A stretch of 64,000 bases of DNA. Origin: Roseibium sp. Sym1. GTDB taxonomy: Bacteria; Pseudomonadota; Alphaproteobacteria; Rhizobiales; Stappiaceae. Below the pieces are notes generated by a model. The model searched no databases, had not been told where the DNA came from, and worked only from the letters and a program-made list of their open reading frames with translations. This document shows positions 25,903 to 34,771 of the stretch, one piece after another (the stretch's first letter is position 1; each line of letters begins with the position of its first letter). The position numbers and the translations under genes were made by a program. The stretch is from assembly GCF_027359675.1 (NCBI RefSeq), contig NZ_CP114786.1, forward strand, positions 744,001 to 808,000, read 5' to 3'.

Positions 25903-26195
25903 TCCAAATTCTCTCTCTTTTCTCGGAAACCGTTCATTTGGAATATTACACATCGGGTAACGGAAAGCACTCACAAGCCTCAAGCACATAACTCGCCAAC
26001 CGTCACCATCTCTTTGCGCCGGAAGAACCTGTCCTGGTCTTCCGCATTCGTGCCATTGGTGACATGTACCAACAGACAGGCACAACTTCATGTTCAACCA
26101 AGTGGCGCACCGACTGGATGAGGCGAAGGGTGTTCCCGATTGCTACTGATTGAATGAAATTGCGATGCTCAGGACCCGTTTCCGAATTCGTGCAC

Positions 26196-27377
26196 TCAGA
26201 GATCTTTTTGAACCGCCAAGACCGCCGAGAGGAAGCGGTCGATCTCCTGTTCCGTGTTGAAATAGTGGACCGACGCGCGGTTGATCGGTCCGGTTCCGCG
26301 ACGCCCCAGATCGAGCAGCGCATGCTCGGCGGTGGAGACGGACGTGCTGATGTTCCGTTGAAACAGCGCGCTTCGCAGGTCGAAGGGATCCAGGCCCTCC
26401 GCCGAGAAGGTGACGATGCCGCATTTCCGGTCGCCGAGATCATGAACGTCGATGCCCGGAAGGCGGGCCAGTTCCCGGCGCAAGGTAGCGGCCAGATCCG
26501 AGACACGGGCTTCGATGTCCGGCAGACCGATGGCAAGGGAATAGTCCACCGCCTTGGCAAGGCCGATCCGCCCGGCGACGTTGCTTTCATAGTTTTCGAA
26601 ACGGCGCGCACCGGAGGCCATGTCGTAGCGCCGCTCACCGGTCCAGACCGCGGAATGAAGATCTATGAAAGGCGGGTCGAGGCGCTCGGCCAGGCGCCGG
26701 CCGATATAGAGGAACCCGGTTCCACGCGGTCCGCGCAGGTATTTACGGCCCGTGCAGGTGAGGATGTCGCAGCCAATTTTGCTGACATCAATGTCGATCT
26801 GGCCGACGGACTGACAGGCGTCGAGCACGTAGATCAGGCCGTGCTTGCGGGCAATTGCCCCGACCTCTTCCGCCGGGTTCACAAGGCCGCCCTGCGTCGG
26901 CACATGGGTGAGCGCAATCACCTTCGTGCGGGACGTCACGAGCCGGTCGAGGGCCGCGACGTCGATCTGGCCGCTTTCGTCCGACGGCGCGATATCGATC
27001 CCGATCCCCCAGCGCGCGGCAAGCTGCAGGAAGGCGAGCATGTTGGAGGCATATTCCGAGCCGTGCGTGATCACCCGGTCGCCTTCCTTGAGCGGCAGGG
27101 CGTAGACCGCCATGTCCCAGGCGCGGGTGGCGTTCTCGGCAAAGGCGATCTCGTCGGGGCCGGCATTCAGGAGCCGTGCGATGCCGGTGTAGAAGCTGTC
27201 GAGCGCCGGCTTTGCCCGCCGCTCCGCTTCATAGCCGCCGACGGCCCGTTCGGCGTCCAGATGGCCGGTGACCGACCGGAAGACCGGCTCGGGCATCGGG
27301 GAGGCACCGGCATTGTCGAAGTGAATGAACGCTTCGCAGCCCGGTGTTTCGCGCCTGACGCGGTCGAGATCAATCAT
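26196..27377 (-). CDS. PLP-dependent aminotransferase class V (cysteine desulfurase-like)
   Basis: A fold-type I PLP enzyme of 393 residues. The PLP-ring Asp is in YVLDACQSVGQ and the Schiff-base Lys in TCTGRKYLRGPRGTGFLY. An N-terminal HFDNAGASPMPEPV and the AFAENATRAWDMAVYALPL segment are typical of class V. The usual IscS/SufS active-site Cys loop is not evident, so desulfurase activity is doubtful. Kynureninase-, isopenicillin-epimerase- or ergothioneine EgtE-like lyase roles are alternatives. Its stop-start arrangement with the GNAT upstream (27374 against 27377) shows a two-gene operon. Confidence 0.88.
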   Translation of the reverse strand: MIDLDRVRRETPGCEAFIHFDNAGASPMPEPVFRSVTGHLDAERAVGGYEAERRAKPALDSFYTGIARLLNAGPDEIAFAENATRAWDMAVYALPLKEGDRVITHGSEYASNMLAFLQLAARWGIGIDIAPSDESGQIDVAALDRLVTSRTKVIALTHVPTQGGLVNPAEEVGAIARKHGLIYVLDACQSVGQIDIDVSKIGCDILTCTGRKYLRGPRGTGFLYIGRRLAERLDPPFIDLHSAVWTGERRYDMASGARRFENYESNVAGRIGLAKAVDYSLAIGLPDIEARVSDLAATLRRELARLPGIDVHDLGDRKCGIVTFSAEGLDPFDLRSALFQRNISTSVSTAEHALLDLGRRGTGPINRASVHYFNTEQEIDRFLSAVLAVQKDL

Positions 27378-27988
27378 CCGTCCTGCTCTTGGCGCTCGAG
27401 ATCCCGGACCAGCAGGAGGGCATTCCCGTCAGGGTAATGGAGGCTCGGATGCGGCACCACGGCGCGGCGGTCGATCTCGCGAAAGCCCAGTGAGACATAA
27501 AGGTCGAGCGCGGGCGTGTTCCTGTCGAAGCAGATCAGCGACACGCGCGGCAGGCCCTGCGCCCTTGCAACGGCATAGGCGTGCTCCATCAGTCTACGCG
27601 CGAGGCCCCGGCGGCGAAACGCTTCATGGACCGCCACACCCGAAACATAGAGCGATCCCGGATCCTCAAGTTCCGAATAGGGCCGCAGCACCGGGTCGGT
27701 TTCAGGTGTGTCATCGGCCGTCATTTCGAAGGCGTGCAGCATGCCCGCGACATGCCCGTCCACCTCGATCATGTGGCAGTTCTGGTAGGAGAAGGCGGTG
27801 TTTTCGCGCTCATAGCGGGCCGTGCCGACGTCGAGCAGATCGGCCCCCGGCTCCGCAATCAGCGACCAGATGTAGGCCGCCAGCCCGTCCGACGAAATGA
27901 GAAAGAGCGAGGCGATGTCGCGCGCGTCCTGCCGGGTGGCGGGACGGATTTCCACGGACGCTGCCGTATCGTATCCTTGATGGCTCAT
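27374..27988 (-). CDS. GNAT family N-acetyltransferase
   Basis: A 204-residue GNAT protein. It has an N-terminal VEIRPATRQDARDIASLFL, a central strand MIEVDGHVAGMLHAFEM, and the acetyl-CoA loop VHEAFRRRGLARRLMEHAYAVARAQG with the R/Q-x-x-G-x-G/A type signature. NTPALDLYVSLGFREIDRRAV follows. It acetylates an amine in the cytosol; the acceptor cannot be read. It overlaps the PLP enzyme start by 4 nt and is transcribed first. The pair may process an amino compound. Confidence 0.9.
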   Translation of the reverse strand: MSHQGYDTAASVEIRPATRQDARDIASLFLISSDGLAAYIWSLIAEPGADLLDVGTARYERENTAFSYQNCHMIEVDGHVAGMLHAFEMTADDTPETDPVLRPYSELEDPGSLYVSGVAVHEAFRRRGLARRLMEHAYAVARAQGLPRVSLICFDRNTPALDLYVSLGFREIDRRAVVPHPSLHYPDGNALLLVRDLERQEQDG

Positions 27989-28152
27989 GGCTTTCGGTCT
28001 CTCCGGTTGTCATCGCTGTCGCACCGCCGTTTCGGCTGGCCGGAACCGTCTCTCGCGGTTGCGACAAGCGGTGGAGGTGTATCTGACCGGATGGTGGCGG
28101 CCTAGGCGCCAAACCGTCAAGACCGGTGACAATCGGACATGGGCGGGACCAT

Positions 28153-28473
28153 TCAGGACCGCGCGATCTCCACGATCGACGCGTCTCCTTCCCCACGCTC
28201 CCGAATGTAGCGCATCTGGTCGCCCCGGCATTCGATAACCTCGCAATCGAGTCCGAGCGGTTCGCCGTCCAGATCGGCCGTGCGGCAAAACAGGCCGTCT
28301 GACCAGTACCAGGTTCCCGACAGCGGCAGGCCACCGGCGACCCCGGCAAGCCGTCCGTCCTCGTGAATGACAAATCGCAGGTCTTCCCCGACAAGCGTCA
28401 CGCCGGCGAAGGCGGCAACGAACTCTTCCCTGCTTGTCAGCCTTTTCCAGGCGGGCACATCAGATGCCGGCAT
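28153..28473 (-). CDS. Small conserved-looking protein of unknown function
   Basis: A 106-residue protein (from MPASDVPAWKRLTSREEF) with an ordered strand pattern: LVGEDLRFVIHEDGRLAGVAGG, then LSGTWYWSDGLFCRTADLDG, then CEVIECRGDQMRYIRERG. The shape suggests a small beta-barrel or META/lipocalin-like fold, but I do not recognise the family. ATG 28473 follows a perfect AGGAGG by 4 nt, which fixes the start. It stands alone between the GNAT and the SSADH genes. Confidence 0.65.
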   Translation of the reverse strand: MPASDVPAWKRLTSREEFVAAFAGVTLVGEDLRFVIHEDGRLAGVAGGLPLSGTWYWSDGLFCRTADLDGEPLGLDCEVIECRGDQMRYIRERGEGDASIVEIARS

Positions 28474-28566
28474 GGTTCCTCCTTGCATCCGGGCGCTGGC
28501 CTCCGCCGGCGCCGGAAAGATATGCGGCGCCGCGCCCCATTGGGCGCCGCGCCGTGCTCGTTGCGG

Positions 28567-30051
28567 TCAGATCCCGCCGAAGCAGAGATACTTGATCTCG
28601 GTGAAGTCATCGGTGCCGTATTTCGACCCTTCGCGGCCGAGGCCGGATTGCTTGACGCCGCCGAAGGGGGCGACTTCCGTCGAGATAAGCCCCGTGTTGA
28701 TGCCGACCATGCCGTATTCCAGCGCTTCAGCCACCCGCCAGACACGGGACAGGTCGTTGGCGTAGAAATAGGACGCCAGGCCGAAGATCGTGTCATTGGC
28801 CTGTGCGATCACATCCTCGACGGTCTCGAACCGGAACAGCGGCGCAAGCGGGCCGAAGGTTTCCTCGGTGGCGACCTTCATGTCCTTCGTAACCCCGGTC
28901 ATGACCGTGGGCTGGTAGAAGGTCCCGCCCTTTTCGTGGCGGTTGCCGCCCGTCAGGATCTGCGCTCCCTTGGACAGGGCGTCGGCGACGTGGTCCTCGA
29001 CCTTTTCCAGCGCCTTTTCGCTGATCAGAGGACCGGCCACGACCCCTTCCTCAAAGCCGTCGCCGACCTTCATCCCACCGGCAGCAGCGGCAAGCTTCTC
29101 GGCGAAGGCGTCATAGACACCGGCCTGCACATAGATGCGGTTGGCGCAGACGCAGGTCTGGCCGTTGTTGCGGTACTTGGAGATCATGGCGCCTTCGACC
29201 GCGGCATCGAGATCGGCATCGTCGAAGACGATGAAGGGGGCGTTACCGCCCAGCTCCATCGACGCCTTGAGCACCTTGTCCGCGGCCTGGCGCAGCAGGA
29301 TCCGTCCGACCTGTGTGGAGCCGGTGAAGGTGATCTTGCGGATCTTGTCGTTGGAGCAGAATTCCTGGCCGATTTCGGCGGACTTGCTCGAGGTGATCAC
29401 GGAGAACAGCCCTTTCGGGACGCCGGCCTCTTCGGCAAGCCTGGCCATTGCCAGCGCGGACAAGGGCGTTTCGGCGGCCGGCTTGGCCACGAACGCGCAG
29501 CCGACGGCAAGGGCCGGGGCGACCTTGCGGGCGATCATCGCATTGGGGAAGTTCCAGGGCGTGATGGAGGCGACGACACCGACAGGCTGCTTCAGAACGA
29601 CAATCCGCTTGTCGCCCTGGTGACCCGGAATGACATCACCGTAAACACGCTTGGCCTCTTCGGAAAACCACTCGATGAAGCTGGCGCCGTAGAGGATCTC
29701 GCCTTTGGCTTCCGCCAGTGGCTTGCCCATTTCCGCGGTCAGGATGGCGCCAAGGTCATCCGCGTTCGCCACCATCAGGTCGAACCACTTGCGCAGGACG
29801 GCGGCGCGTTCCTTACCGGTTCTTGCCGCCCAGTCCTTCTGCGCGGCATGGGCGGCGTCGATCGCTGTCCTGGTTTCGTCCACCCCAAGGTCCGGCAGTT
29901 TCAGGATCACGTCGCCTGTTGCCGGATTGGTAACCTCGAACTGCTCCTCCGTCGTGGCCTTGCCGACCCAGTTGCCGGCCACAAAGGCCTCCGAGCACAA
30001 CAGGTCCTGGCGTTTCAGGCGCCCAGTCAGGTTTTCCGAGGTCGTTGGCAT
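28567..30051 (-). CDS. NAD(P)-dependent succinate-semialdehyde dehydrogenase-like enzyme
   Basis: A 494-residue aldehyde dehydrogenase with SSADH/GabD features: ITPWNFPNAMIARKVAPALAVG, MELGGNAPFIVFDDADLD with the general base, and the catalytic Cys in NNGQTCVCANRIYVQ. The two adjacent Cys-X-Cys residues occur in GabD enzymes. ATG 30051 is preferred, with AGGAAAGAG just upstream; an ATG at 30084 would add 11 charged residues. It is 70 bases downstream of the cyclase gene on the same strand and may share its transcript, finishing oxidation of a semialdehyde made by the iron-dependent alcohol dehydrogenase. Confidence 0.92.
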   Translation of the reverse strand: MPTTSENLTGRLKRQDLLCSEAFVAGNWVGKATTEEQFEVTNPATGDVILKLPDLGVDETRTAIDAAHAAQKDWAARTGKERAAVLRKWFDLMVANADDLGAILTAEMGKPLAEAKGEILYGASFIEWFSEEAKRVYGDVIPGHQGDKRIVVLKQPVGVVASITPWNFPNAMIARKVAPALAVGCAFVAKPAAETPLSALAMARLAEEAGVPKGLFSVITSSKSAEIGQEFCSNDKIRKITFTGSTQVGRILLRQAADKVLKASMELGGNAPFIVFDDADLDAAVEGAMISKYRNNGQTCVCANRIYVQAGVYDAFAEKLAAAAGGMKVGDGFEEGVVAGPLISEKALEKVEDHVADALSKGAQILTGGNRHEKGGTFYQPTVMTGVTKDMKVATEETFGPLAPLFRFETVEDVIAQANDTIFGLASYFYANDLSRVWRVAEALEYGMVGINTGLISTEVAPFGGVKQSGLGREGSKYGTDDFTEIKYLCFGGI

Positions 30052-30124
30052 CTTTCTTTCTCTTTCCTGTCGCTGGCCCCGCACTCAAAGCAAGAGGGCG
30101 GGGCCGGATTGTCTGGTCCCCGGT

Positions 30125-31069
30125 CTAGCGGATGGCCGTCGGATTGATCATCATCTGAACGGCGCCCTTCATGCGGGTGACTCCCAGAACGAACATGAAC
30201 TCATAAGCCTTGTCGTTGGCAAGGGCGCGCGTGTCCATATTTTCCAGAATATAGATGCCGTTTTGCGGAATGAGGATCTGGTGAACCGCAAACACGCCGT
30301 CGGCACCGTTCTCGAACGGAACCGCTTCGAGCCCCCACGTGTCGGCGCCAACCGCGACCACGCCGATTTCGGCCAGGTATTCCGCCCCGCTGATGCCGAG
30401 ACCCGGCTCGACCTTCACATAGCGGTCATGGTCGGGCGTTTCTCCGTCCAGAAGGTCGAGCCAGCCGGAATGGAACAGAACGACGTCGCCCTTTTTCAGC
30501 TCGACGCCCTGGGCCTTGGCGGCCGCCATGATGTCGTCCTTCGTATAGGCGGTGCCTTCCTTGACGATGTCCTGACCATAGAAGGCGGCCATGTCGAGCA
30601 TGACCCCGCGTGCGACGATCGGCGGCAGCTTTTCCAGGCCGAGCTTCGCCAGACCGTCGGCCTTGGCAACATCGGCCCCGGCCAGGCCATTGTAGTAGGT
30701 GTGCTTGATGCCGATATGGCCCAGACCGTCGATCTGCGGACCGATGCCGAGCCAGCCCATGAAGATATCGTCGTTGTAGGTCATCCCGTTGGTCCCCAGA
30801 CCCTCGGTCGTGATCTGGTTGGGCTGCAGCACGGTGATGCTCATCGAGCGGGGTGAAAAGGCCGGCGTGTCCTTGCCGACAACAATGCCGAGATTGTAGG
30901 TCTTGCCGGTTTTCACGAGCTTGGCGGCGTCCAGCACGCTTTCCGGCGTGATCAGGTTGGCGGCGCCGATCTCGTCTTCAGGTCCCCAGGGCGACGTGTG
31001 CCAGTCGTCAGCCAGCGCAGCATTCGTCAGTCCGCAGCACAGGGCCGCGGTCAGCAACAGGGTTTTCAT
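30125..31069 (-). CDS. Exported cyclase family protein (kynurenine formamidase / isatin hydrolase fold)
   Basis: A 314-residue protein with a Sec signal (MKTLLLTAALCCGLTNAALA) and a cyclase-fold hydrolase domain, so it should act in the periplasm. The metal-binding motif is altered: the usual HxGTHxDxxxH region reads GIGPQIDGLGHIG, keeping the Asp and last His but not the first His-Thr-His. VVLFHSGW and the C-terminal VHQILIPQNGIYILEN are conserved. ATG 31069 is preferred because GAGGA lies about 6 nt upstream. It may open a cyclic amide or ester before uptake by the neighbouring importer. Confidence 0.85.
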   Translation of the reverse strand: MKTLLLTAALCCGLTNAALADDWHTSPWGPEDEIGAANLITPESVLDAAKLVKTGKTYNLGIVVGKDTPAFSPRSMSITVLQPNQITTEGLGTNGMTYNDDIFMGWLGIGPQIDGLGHIGIKHTYYNGLAGADVAKADGLAKLGLEKLPPIVARGVMLDMAAFYGQDIVKEGTAYTKDDIMAAAKAQGVELKKGDVVLFHSGWLDLLDGETPDHDRYVKVEPGLGISGAEYLAEIGVVAVGADTWGLEAVPFENGADGVFAVHQILIPQNGIYILENMDTRALANDKAYEFMFVLGVTRMKGAVQMMINPTAIR

Positions 31070-31151
31070 TCTCATTCCTCCCAATCGGATGCGGCCGAGA
31101 CTAGTCAGGTTTGGCAGGCGACCGCTTTCCCGCCGCGAAAGCGCCCTCGTT

Positions 31152-32324
31152 TCAGAGAGACGCTTCGTAAATCCGCACGGCATCCTCCTCCCGGACTTCG
31201 CGCGGATTGTTCACAAGCAACCTGGTCTGGTTCATCGCGTCGGAGGCAAGTTTCGGAATGTCCGAGGCCGTGATGCCGACCTGGCCAAGTCCCGGTTCCA
31301 GGCCGAGATCCCGGTTGAGACCGGCCAGCCTGTCGATGAAGTCCGCCGTGATTGCCTGACTGGACCGGTCCACCGCGATATCCGGAAACACATGCGGCGC
31401 GAGTTCTGCGTAGGCGGGACCGCATTCGGGCGCGTTGAAACGCATGACTTCCGCGAGTACCAGGGCGTTGGACAGCCCGTGCGGGACGTGGAACAGGCTG
31501 CCGACCGGGTAGGCCAGCGCGTGAACCGCCGCAACGGGCGAATTGGCAAAGGCCTGTCCGGCCAGCATCGACCCGAGCAGCATGTTGCCCCGCGCCTCCG
31601 CGTTGCCGCCATTCGTCACCGCCTCGCGGATATTGGCTCCCAGTAGCTGGAGCGCCTGGCGGGCGAGCATCCGTGAAACCGGGTTGTTGTTGGCGCTGCG
31701 CGAGGTGTAGGCCTCGATCGCGTGCACCATGGCATCGACACCGGTCGCCGCGGTGATGTGCGGTGGCAGGCCGATGGTGAGGTCCGGGTCCAGCAGGGCG
31801 ACGTCGGGCAGGATGATCGGCGAGACGACACCCTTCTTTTCTTCCGTGCCCGTGGTGAGGATGGAAACCGCAGTCACTTCGGAGCCGGTCCCCGCCGTCG
31901 TCGGCACGAGCACCAGCGGCAGGCGTGTTCCCTTTGCCTGATTGACCCCGTAGACCGCGTCAAGAGGCTGGTCAGAAGCACACAGCAGGGCGACGACCTT
32001 GGCCACATCCATCGAACTGCCGCCCCCGAACCCGACGATACAGGCGCAGCCCGCGGCCTTGGCGATGTCCACGGCCTCCAGCACGGTTTCCGCCCTGGGG
32101 TCGGCTTCCACCTTGTCGAAAAGGGTCACCTCGAAGCCCGATGCCTTGAGGCTGGCCATCGCCGCGTCGGCAAGGCCGAGTTTGAGGATGCCGGGATCCG
32201 TGACGAACAGGACGCCACGCGATTGTGCGGCAAAGGGCATGCCGTCCAGCATCTCGCCAAGCGCTGCCGCGCCCCCTCTCTTCAGCCTGATGGAGGGCGT
32301 GGTATTGAAAGTGAAATCATCCAT
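31152..32324 (-). CDS. Iron-containing alcohol dehydrogenase
   Basis: A group III dehydrogenase of 390 residues. It has the NAD-binding GFGGGSSMDVAKVVALL, TTAGTGSEVTAVSI, and metal ligands in GVDAMVHAIEAYTS, VHALAYPVGSLFHVPHG. The length is usual for maleylacetate reductase, 1,3-propanediol or 4-hydroxybutyrate dehydrogenases. ATG 32324 is used, with GAGG about 8 nt upstream; a GTG at 32336 is also in frame. It follows the LivF-like gene with an overlap of starts and stops, so it belongs to the importer operon. It would interconvert an alcohol and an aldehyde, with the SSADH-like enzyme downstream taking the aldehyde on. Confidence 0.92.
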   Translation of the reverse strand: MDDFTFNTTPSIRLKRGGAAALGEMLDGMPFAAQSRGVLFVTDPGILKLGLADAAMASLKASGFEVTLFDKVEADPRAETVLEAVDIAKAAGCACIVGFGGGSSMDVAKVVALLCASDQPLDAVYGVNQAKGTRLPLVLVPTTAGTGSEVTAVSILTTGTEEKKGVVSPIILPDVALLDPDLTIGLPPHITAATGVDAMVHAIEAYTSRSANNNPVSRMLARQALQLLGANIREAVTNGGNAEARGNMLLGSMLAGQAFANSPVAAVHALAYPVGSLFHVPHGLSNALVLAEVMRFNAPECGPAYAELAPHVFPDIAVDRSSQAITADFIDRLAGLNRDLGLEPGLGQVGITASDIPKLASDAMNQTRLLVNNPREVREEDAVRIYEASL

Positions 32325-32332
32325 GATGCACC

Positions 32333-32989
32333 TCACGCCGCCAGGGCGTTCATGCGGCTGATCTGGCCGCGTTCGATTGAATAGACCTTGTCGACGACAT
32401 CTTCGGAATGGGTGTAGTCGGACTCCGAAATCAGCACCGTGAGATGCTCCGATTTCAGGTCGGCGATCACTTCCATCAGCCGCTTGGCGAGCGCCGGCGC
32501 GACCCCCTCGAACGGCTCGTCGAGAAGCAACAGGTTGGAGCCGCAGACGAGCGCCCGCCCGAGGGCAACCAGCTTCTGCTGTCCGCCACTGAGCGTCATC
32601 GCCTTGCGGTCGGCGAACCGGCCGATTTCCGGCATGAGGTCATAAACCCACTTGACGCGAGACCGATCGGGATTTGCCGTCGCCCAAAGGGGAACGAGAA
32701 TGTTCTCCTCGACCGTGAAATGCGGCACCAGGCGCCGGTCTTCCGGCAGATAGCCGATGCCCAGCATGGCCCGTTCATGGGCCTTCGCCTCATGCAGATT
32801 TGCGTGGTTGAACCGGATCGATCCGCCTTCCAGGGCGAGCAATCCCATGACCGCCCGCATCAAGGTGGTCTTGCCGGCGCCGTTCCGGCCGATGAGGCCA
32901 CACGTGGTGCCGGTGTCGATGTCCATGCTGACGCCCCTGAGGATCGGAACACGCTGGATGGAGAGGTCGAGATTGTCTATCTGCAGCAT
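32333..32989 (-). CDS. Branched-chain-type ABC transporter ATP-binding protein (LivF-like)
   Basis: A 218-residue ATPase. Walker A is GRNGAGKTT, the signature LSGGQQKLVALGRAL and Walker B LLLLDEPFEGVAP. The Leu-rich C-terminus and short length are those of LivF. It overlaps the LivG-like stop by one base. It is the cytoplasmic motor subunit of the second importer in the window. Confidence 0.92.
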   Translation of the reverse strand: MLQIDNLDLSIQRVPILRGVSMDIDTGTTCGLIGRNGAGKTTLMRAVMGLLALEGGSIRFNHANLHEAKAHERAMLGIGYLPEDRRLVPHFTVEENILVPLWATANPDRSRVKWVYDLMPEIGRFADRKAMTLSGGQQKLVALGRALVCGSNLLLLDEPFEGVAPALAKRLMEVIADLKSEHLTVLISESDYTHSEDVVDKVYSIERGQISRMNALAA

Positions 32990-33789
32990 CAGGCAGCTCC
33001 GTTACCAGTGGTGGCTTGCGGACCTTCGTCGGCCTTGCGGTGGAACTCGCTGCCGATCACGAATTCACGCACCTTGGGATCGTCGAGAACTTCCCGGGTC
33101 GGGCCGTCGGCCAGGATCGTGCCCTCGTAAAACGCGACGCAGCGCGGTGAGAACGCCTCGACGATTTCCATGTCGTGCTCGATGAACAGGACGGCCGTAT
33201 CGGTCGATTTCAGGGCGTCGATCAGCGTTCGCATGAAGGCCATTTTCTCGTCCGCGCTGACCCCGCTCGTGGGTTCGTCGAGAAACAGGAGGTCGGGGTC
33301 GGACACCGTTGCCATGGCAATGTCGACCAGCTTTCGCACGCCTTGCGGCAGGGTCGAGATTTCCTGCTGCGCGTACCGGTCGATGCCGAACCTTAAGAGC
33401 AACGCCATCGCTTCCTGCTCGAGCGCGGGATCGATGGCGGGTCTGAACAGGACTGGCCTCACCTGCTTGGCGATCGTCAGCGCGATCAGCATGTTGTCCA
33501 GGACATCCATTTCCGGGAACAGCTGCGGGATCTGGAAGGACCGGCAAATGCCGAGCCGCATGATCTCGCGTGTCGGTTTTCCGGTGATCGGGCGGCCGCG
33601 ATACAGGATGTCTCCCGAACTCGGAGGCAGGTAGCCGGTGACCATGTTGACGAAGGTCGTCTTTCCGGCGCCGTTCGAACCGATCACTCCGAGGACTTCG
33701 CCCGACCCGATCCTGATGTTGATGTCCCTGGCGGCAACGACGGCACCGAAGGTGCGTTCGAGGTTTCTGGTTTCCAGAATTGTTGTCAT
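32989..33789 (-). CDS. Branched-chain-type ABC transporter ATP-binding protein (LivG-like)
   Basis: The protein has 266 residues. Walker A is GSNGAGKTT, the signature LPQGVRKLVDIAMA (Pro-Gln instead of Ser-Gly, a common LivG variant) and Walker B LLFLDEPTSGVSADE; the H-loop is FIEHDME. The start is 1 nt from the LivM-like stop. It works with the LivF-like protein on the LivH/LivM pair encoded upstream. Confidence 0.92.
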   Translation of the reverse strand: MTTILETRNLERTFGAVVAARDINIRIGSGEVLGVIGSNGAGKTTFVNMVTGYLPPSSGDILYRGRPITGKPTREIMRLGICRSFQIPQLFPEMDVLDNMLIALTIAKQVRPVLFRPAIDPALEQEAMALLLRFGIDRYAQQEISTLPQGVRKLVDIAMATVSDPDLLFLDEPTSGVSADEKMAFMRTLIDALKSTDTAVLFIEHDMEIVEAFSPRCVAFYEGTILADGPTREVLDDPKVREFVIGSEFHRKADEGPQATTGNGAA

Positions 33790-33790
33790 G

Positions 33791-34771
33791 TCACTCTCCC
33801 GCCACGACTTGCGCGGATCCGTTCGACCCGGCTTTCTTTCTTGCCGTCTCCGTCAGGGACCAAAGTCCCCTGGGCAGGAACACGATTGTCAGCAGCATCA
33901 AGGTGCCCAGGATCATCTGCCAGGTGTTCGGGGAGATCTCGACCGCGTAGACACGCACGATTTCCAGGATGAACGTGCCGATGAGCGGGGCGGCGATGTT
34001 GCCCACGCCGGCGAGGATCGAGACGAAAACGAACTGGCCGGACGTTGTCCAGTTGGTCATTTCCGGATCGACATGCCCGAGAGCCAGCGCCCACAAGACG
34101 CCGCCGGTCGCCGAGACCGCCGCGGCGATCACGTAGGTGATGTGAACCGCCTGACGTGCCGAGGTGCCCAGATATTCCACGCGCAGTTCGTTCTCGCGGA
34201 TGGCCTCGTTGATGTAACCGAGGGGGCTGCGCAGGATCCTGTTCAGGCCGAAGGCCAGCAGGATGGTGACAACGCAGGTGGCCGCATAAAGCACCGTTTC
34301 GCCCAGGTCGCCTTCCGGTGCCCAGCCGAGATAGGTGGCTTGCGGCAGGTTGAAGCCGTCCGTGCTGCCGAGTTCCTCGGTGCTGGAGAGCAGGCCGAAC
34401 AGGATCATCGACACCGCGAGGCTCAGCATCGCGAAGAAGATCTCGCGGTAGCGCCGCAGAAGGAAACCCAGCACGAAGGAAATGGCGACGCTCGCAACGA
34501 GGCCCAGGACGAGCAGTGCGAACAGGTCCGAAATGCCGAGGAACTTCCCCGCAAGGCCGGCGGTGTAACCACCGACGCAGAAGTAAAGGCCCTGCCCGAA
34601 GGAGACCAGGCCGGCCCGCATCTGGATCATGACGCCGAGCGCGACCAGACCGGTTCCCAGGGAGACGTGGATGTAGTTGACCACCCAGGCCGGCAGGACG
34701 AAGGTCAGGCAGATCAGGACGGGCAGCGCGAGCAGCAGTCCCCACTCCGTTTTGTCGAAGGACTTGGTCAT
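33791..34771 (-). CDS. Branched-chain-type ABC transporter permease (LivM-like)
   Basis: The protein has 326 residues and about nine to ten membrane segments. The LivM pattern is clear: GLVALGVMIQMRAGLVSFGQGLYFCVGGYTAG, LRSPLGYINEAIRENELRVEYLGTS (the ATPase-coupling loop) and GVGNIAAPLIGTFILEIVR. It overlaps the LivH-like stop by 4 nt (ATGA). It forms half of the inner-membrane pathway of the second importer. Confidence 0.92.
   Translation of the reverse strand: MTKSFDKTEWGLLLALPVLICLTFVLPAWVVNYIHVSLGTGLVALGVMIQMRAGLVSFGQGLYFCVGGYTAGLAGKFLGISDLFALLVLGLVASVAISFVLGFLLRRYREIFFAMLSLAVSMILFGLLSSTEELGSTDGFNLPQATYLGWAPEGDLGETVLYAATCVVTILLAFGLNRILRSPLGYINEAIRENELRVEYLGTSARQAVHITYVIAAAVSATGGVLWALALGHVDPEMTNWTTSGQFVFVSILAGVGNIAAPLIGTFILEIVRVYAVEISPNTWQMILGTLMLLTIVFLPRGLWSLTETARKKAGSNGSAQVVAGE

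Noticed and set aside
25903..26195. Upstream extension of the secreted orphan protein to 26097
   Set aside because: The extra 65 residues precede a clear signal peptide and are not protein-like, so the start at 25902 is used. No other gene is supported in this gap.
28363..30147. Plus-strand open frame opposite the SSADH gene
   Set aside because: Antisense shadow: the minus strand encodes a complete aldehyde dehydrogenase with catalytic residues. The same reasoning removes the plus frames at 35732-37090 and 38656-40005.
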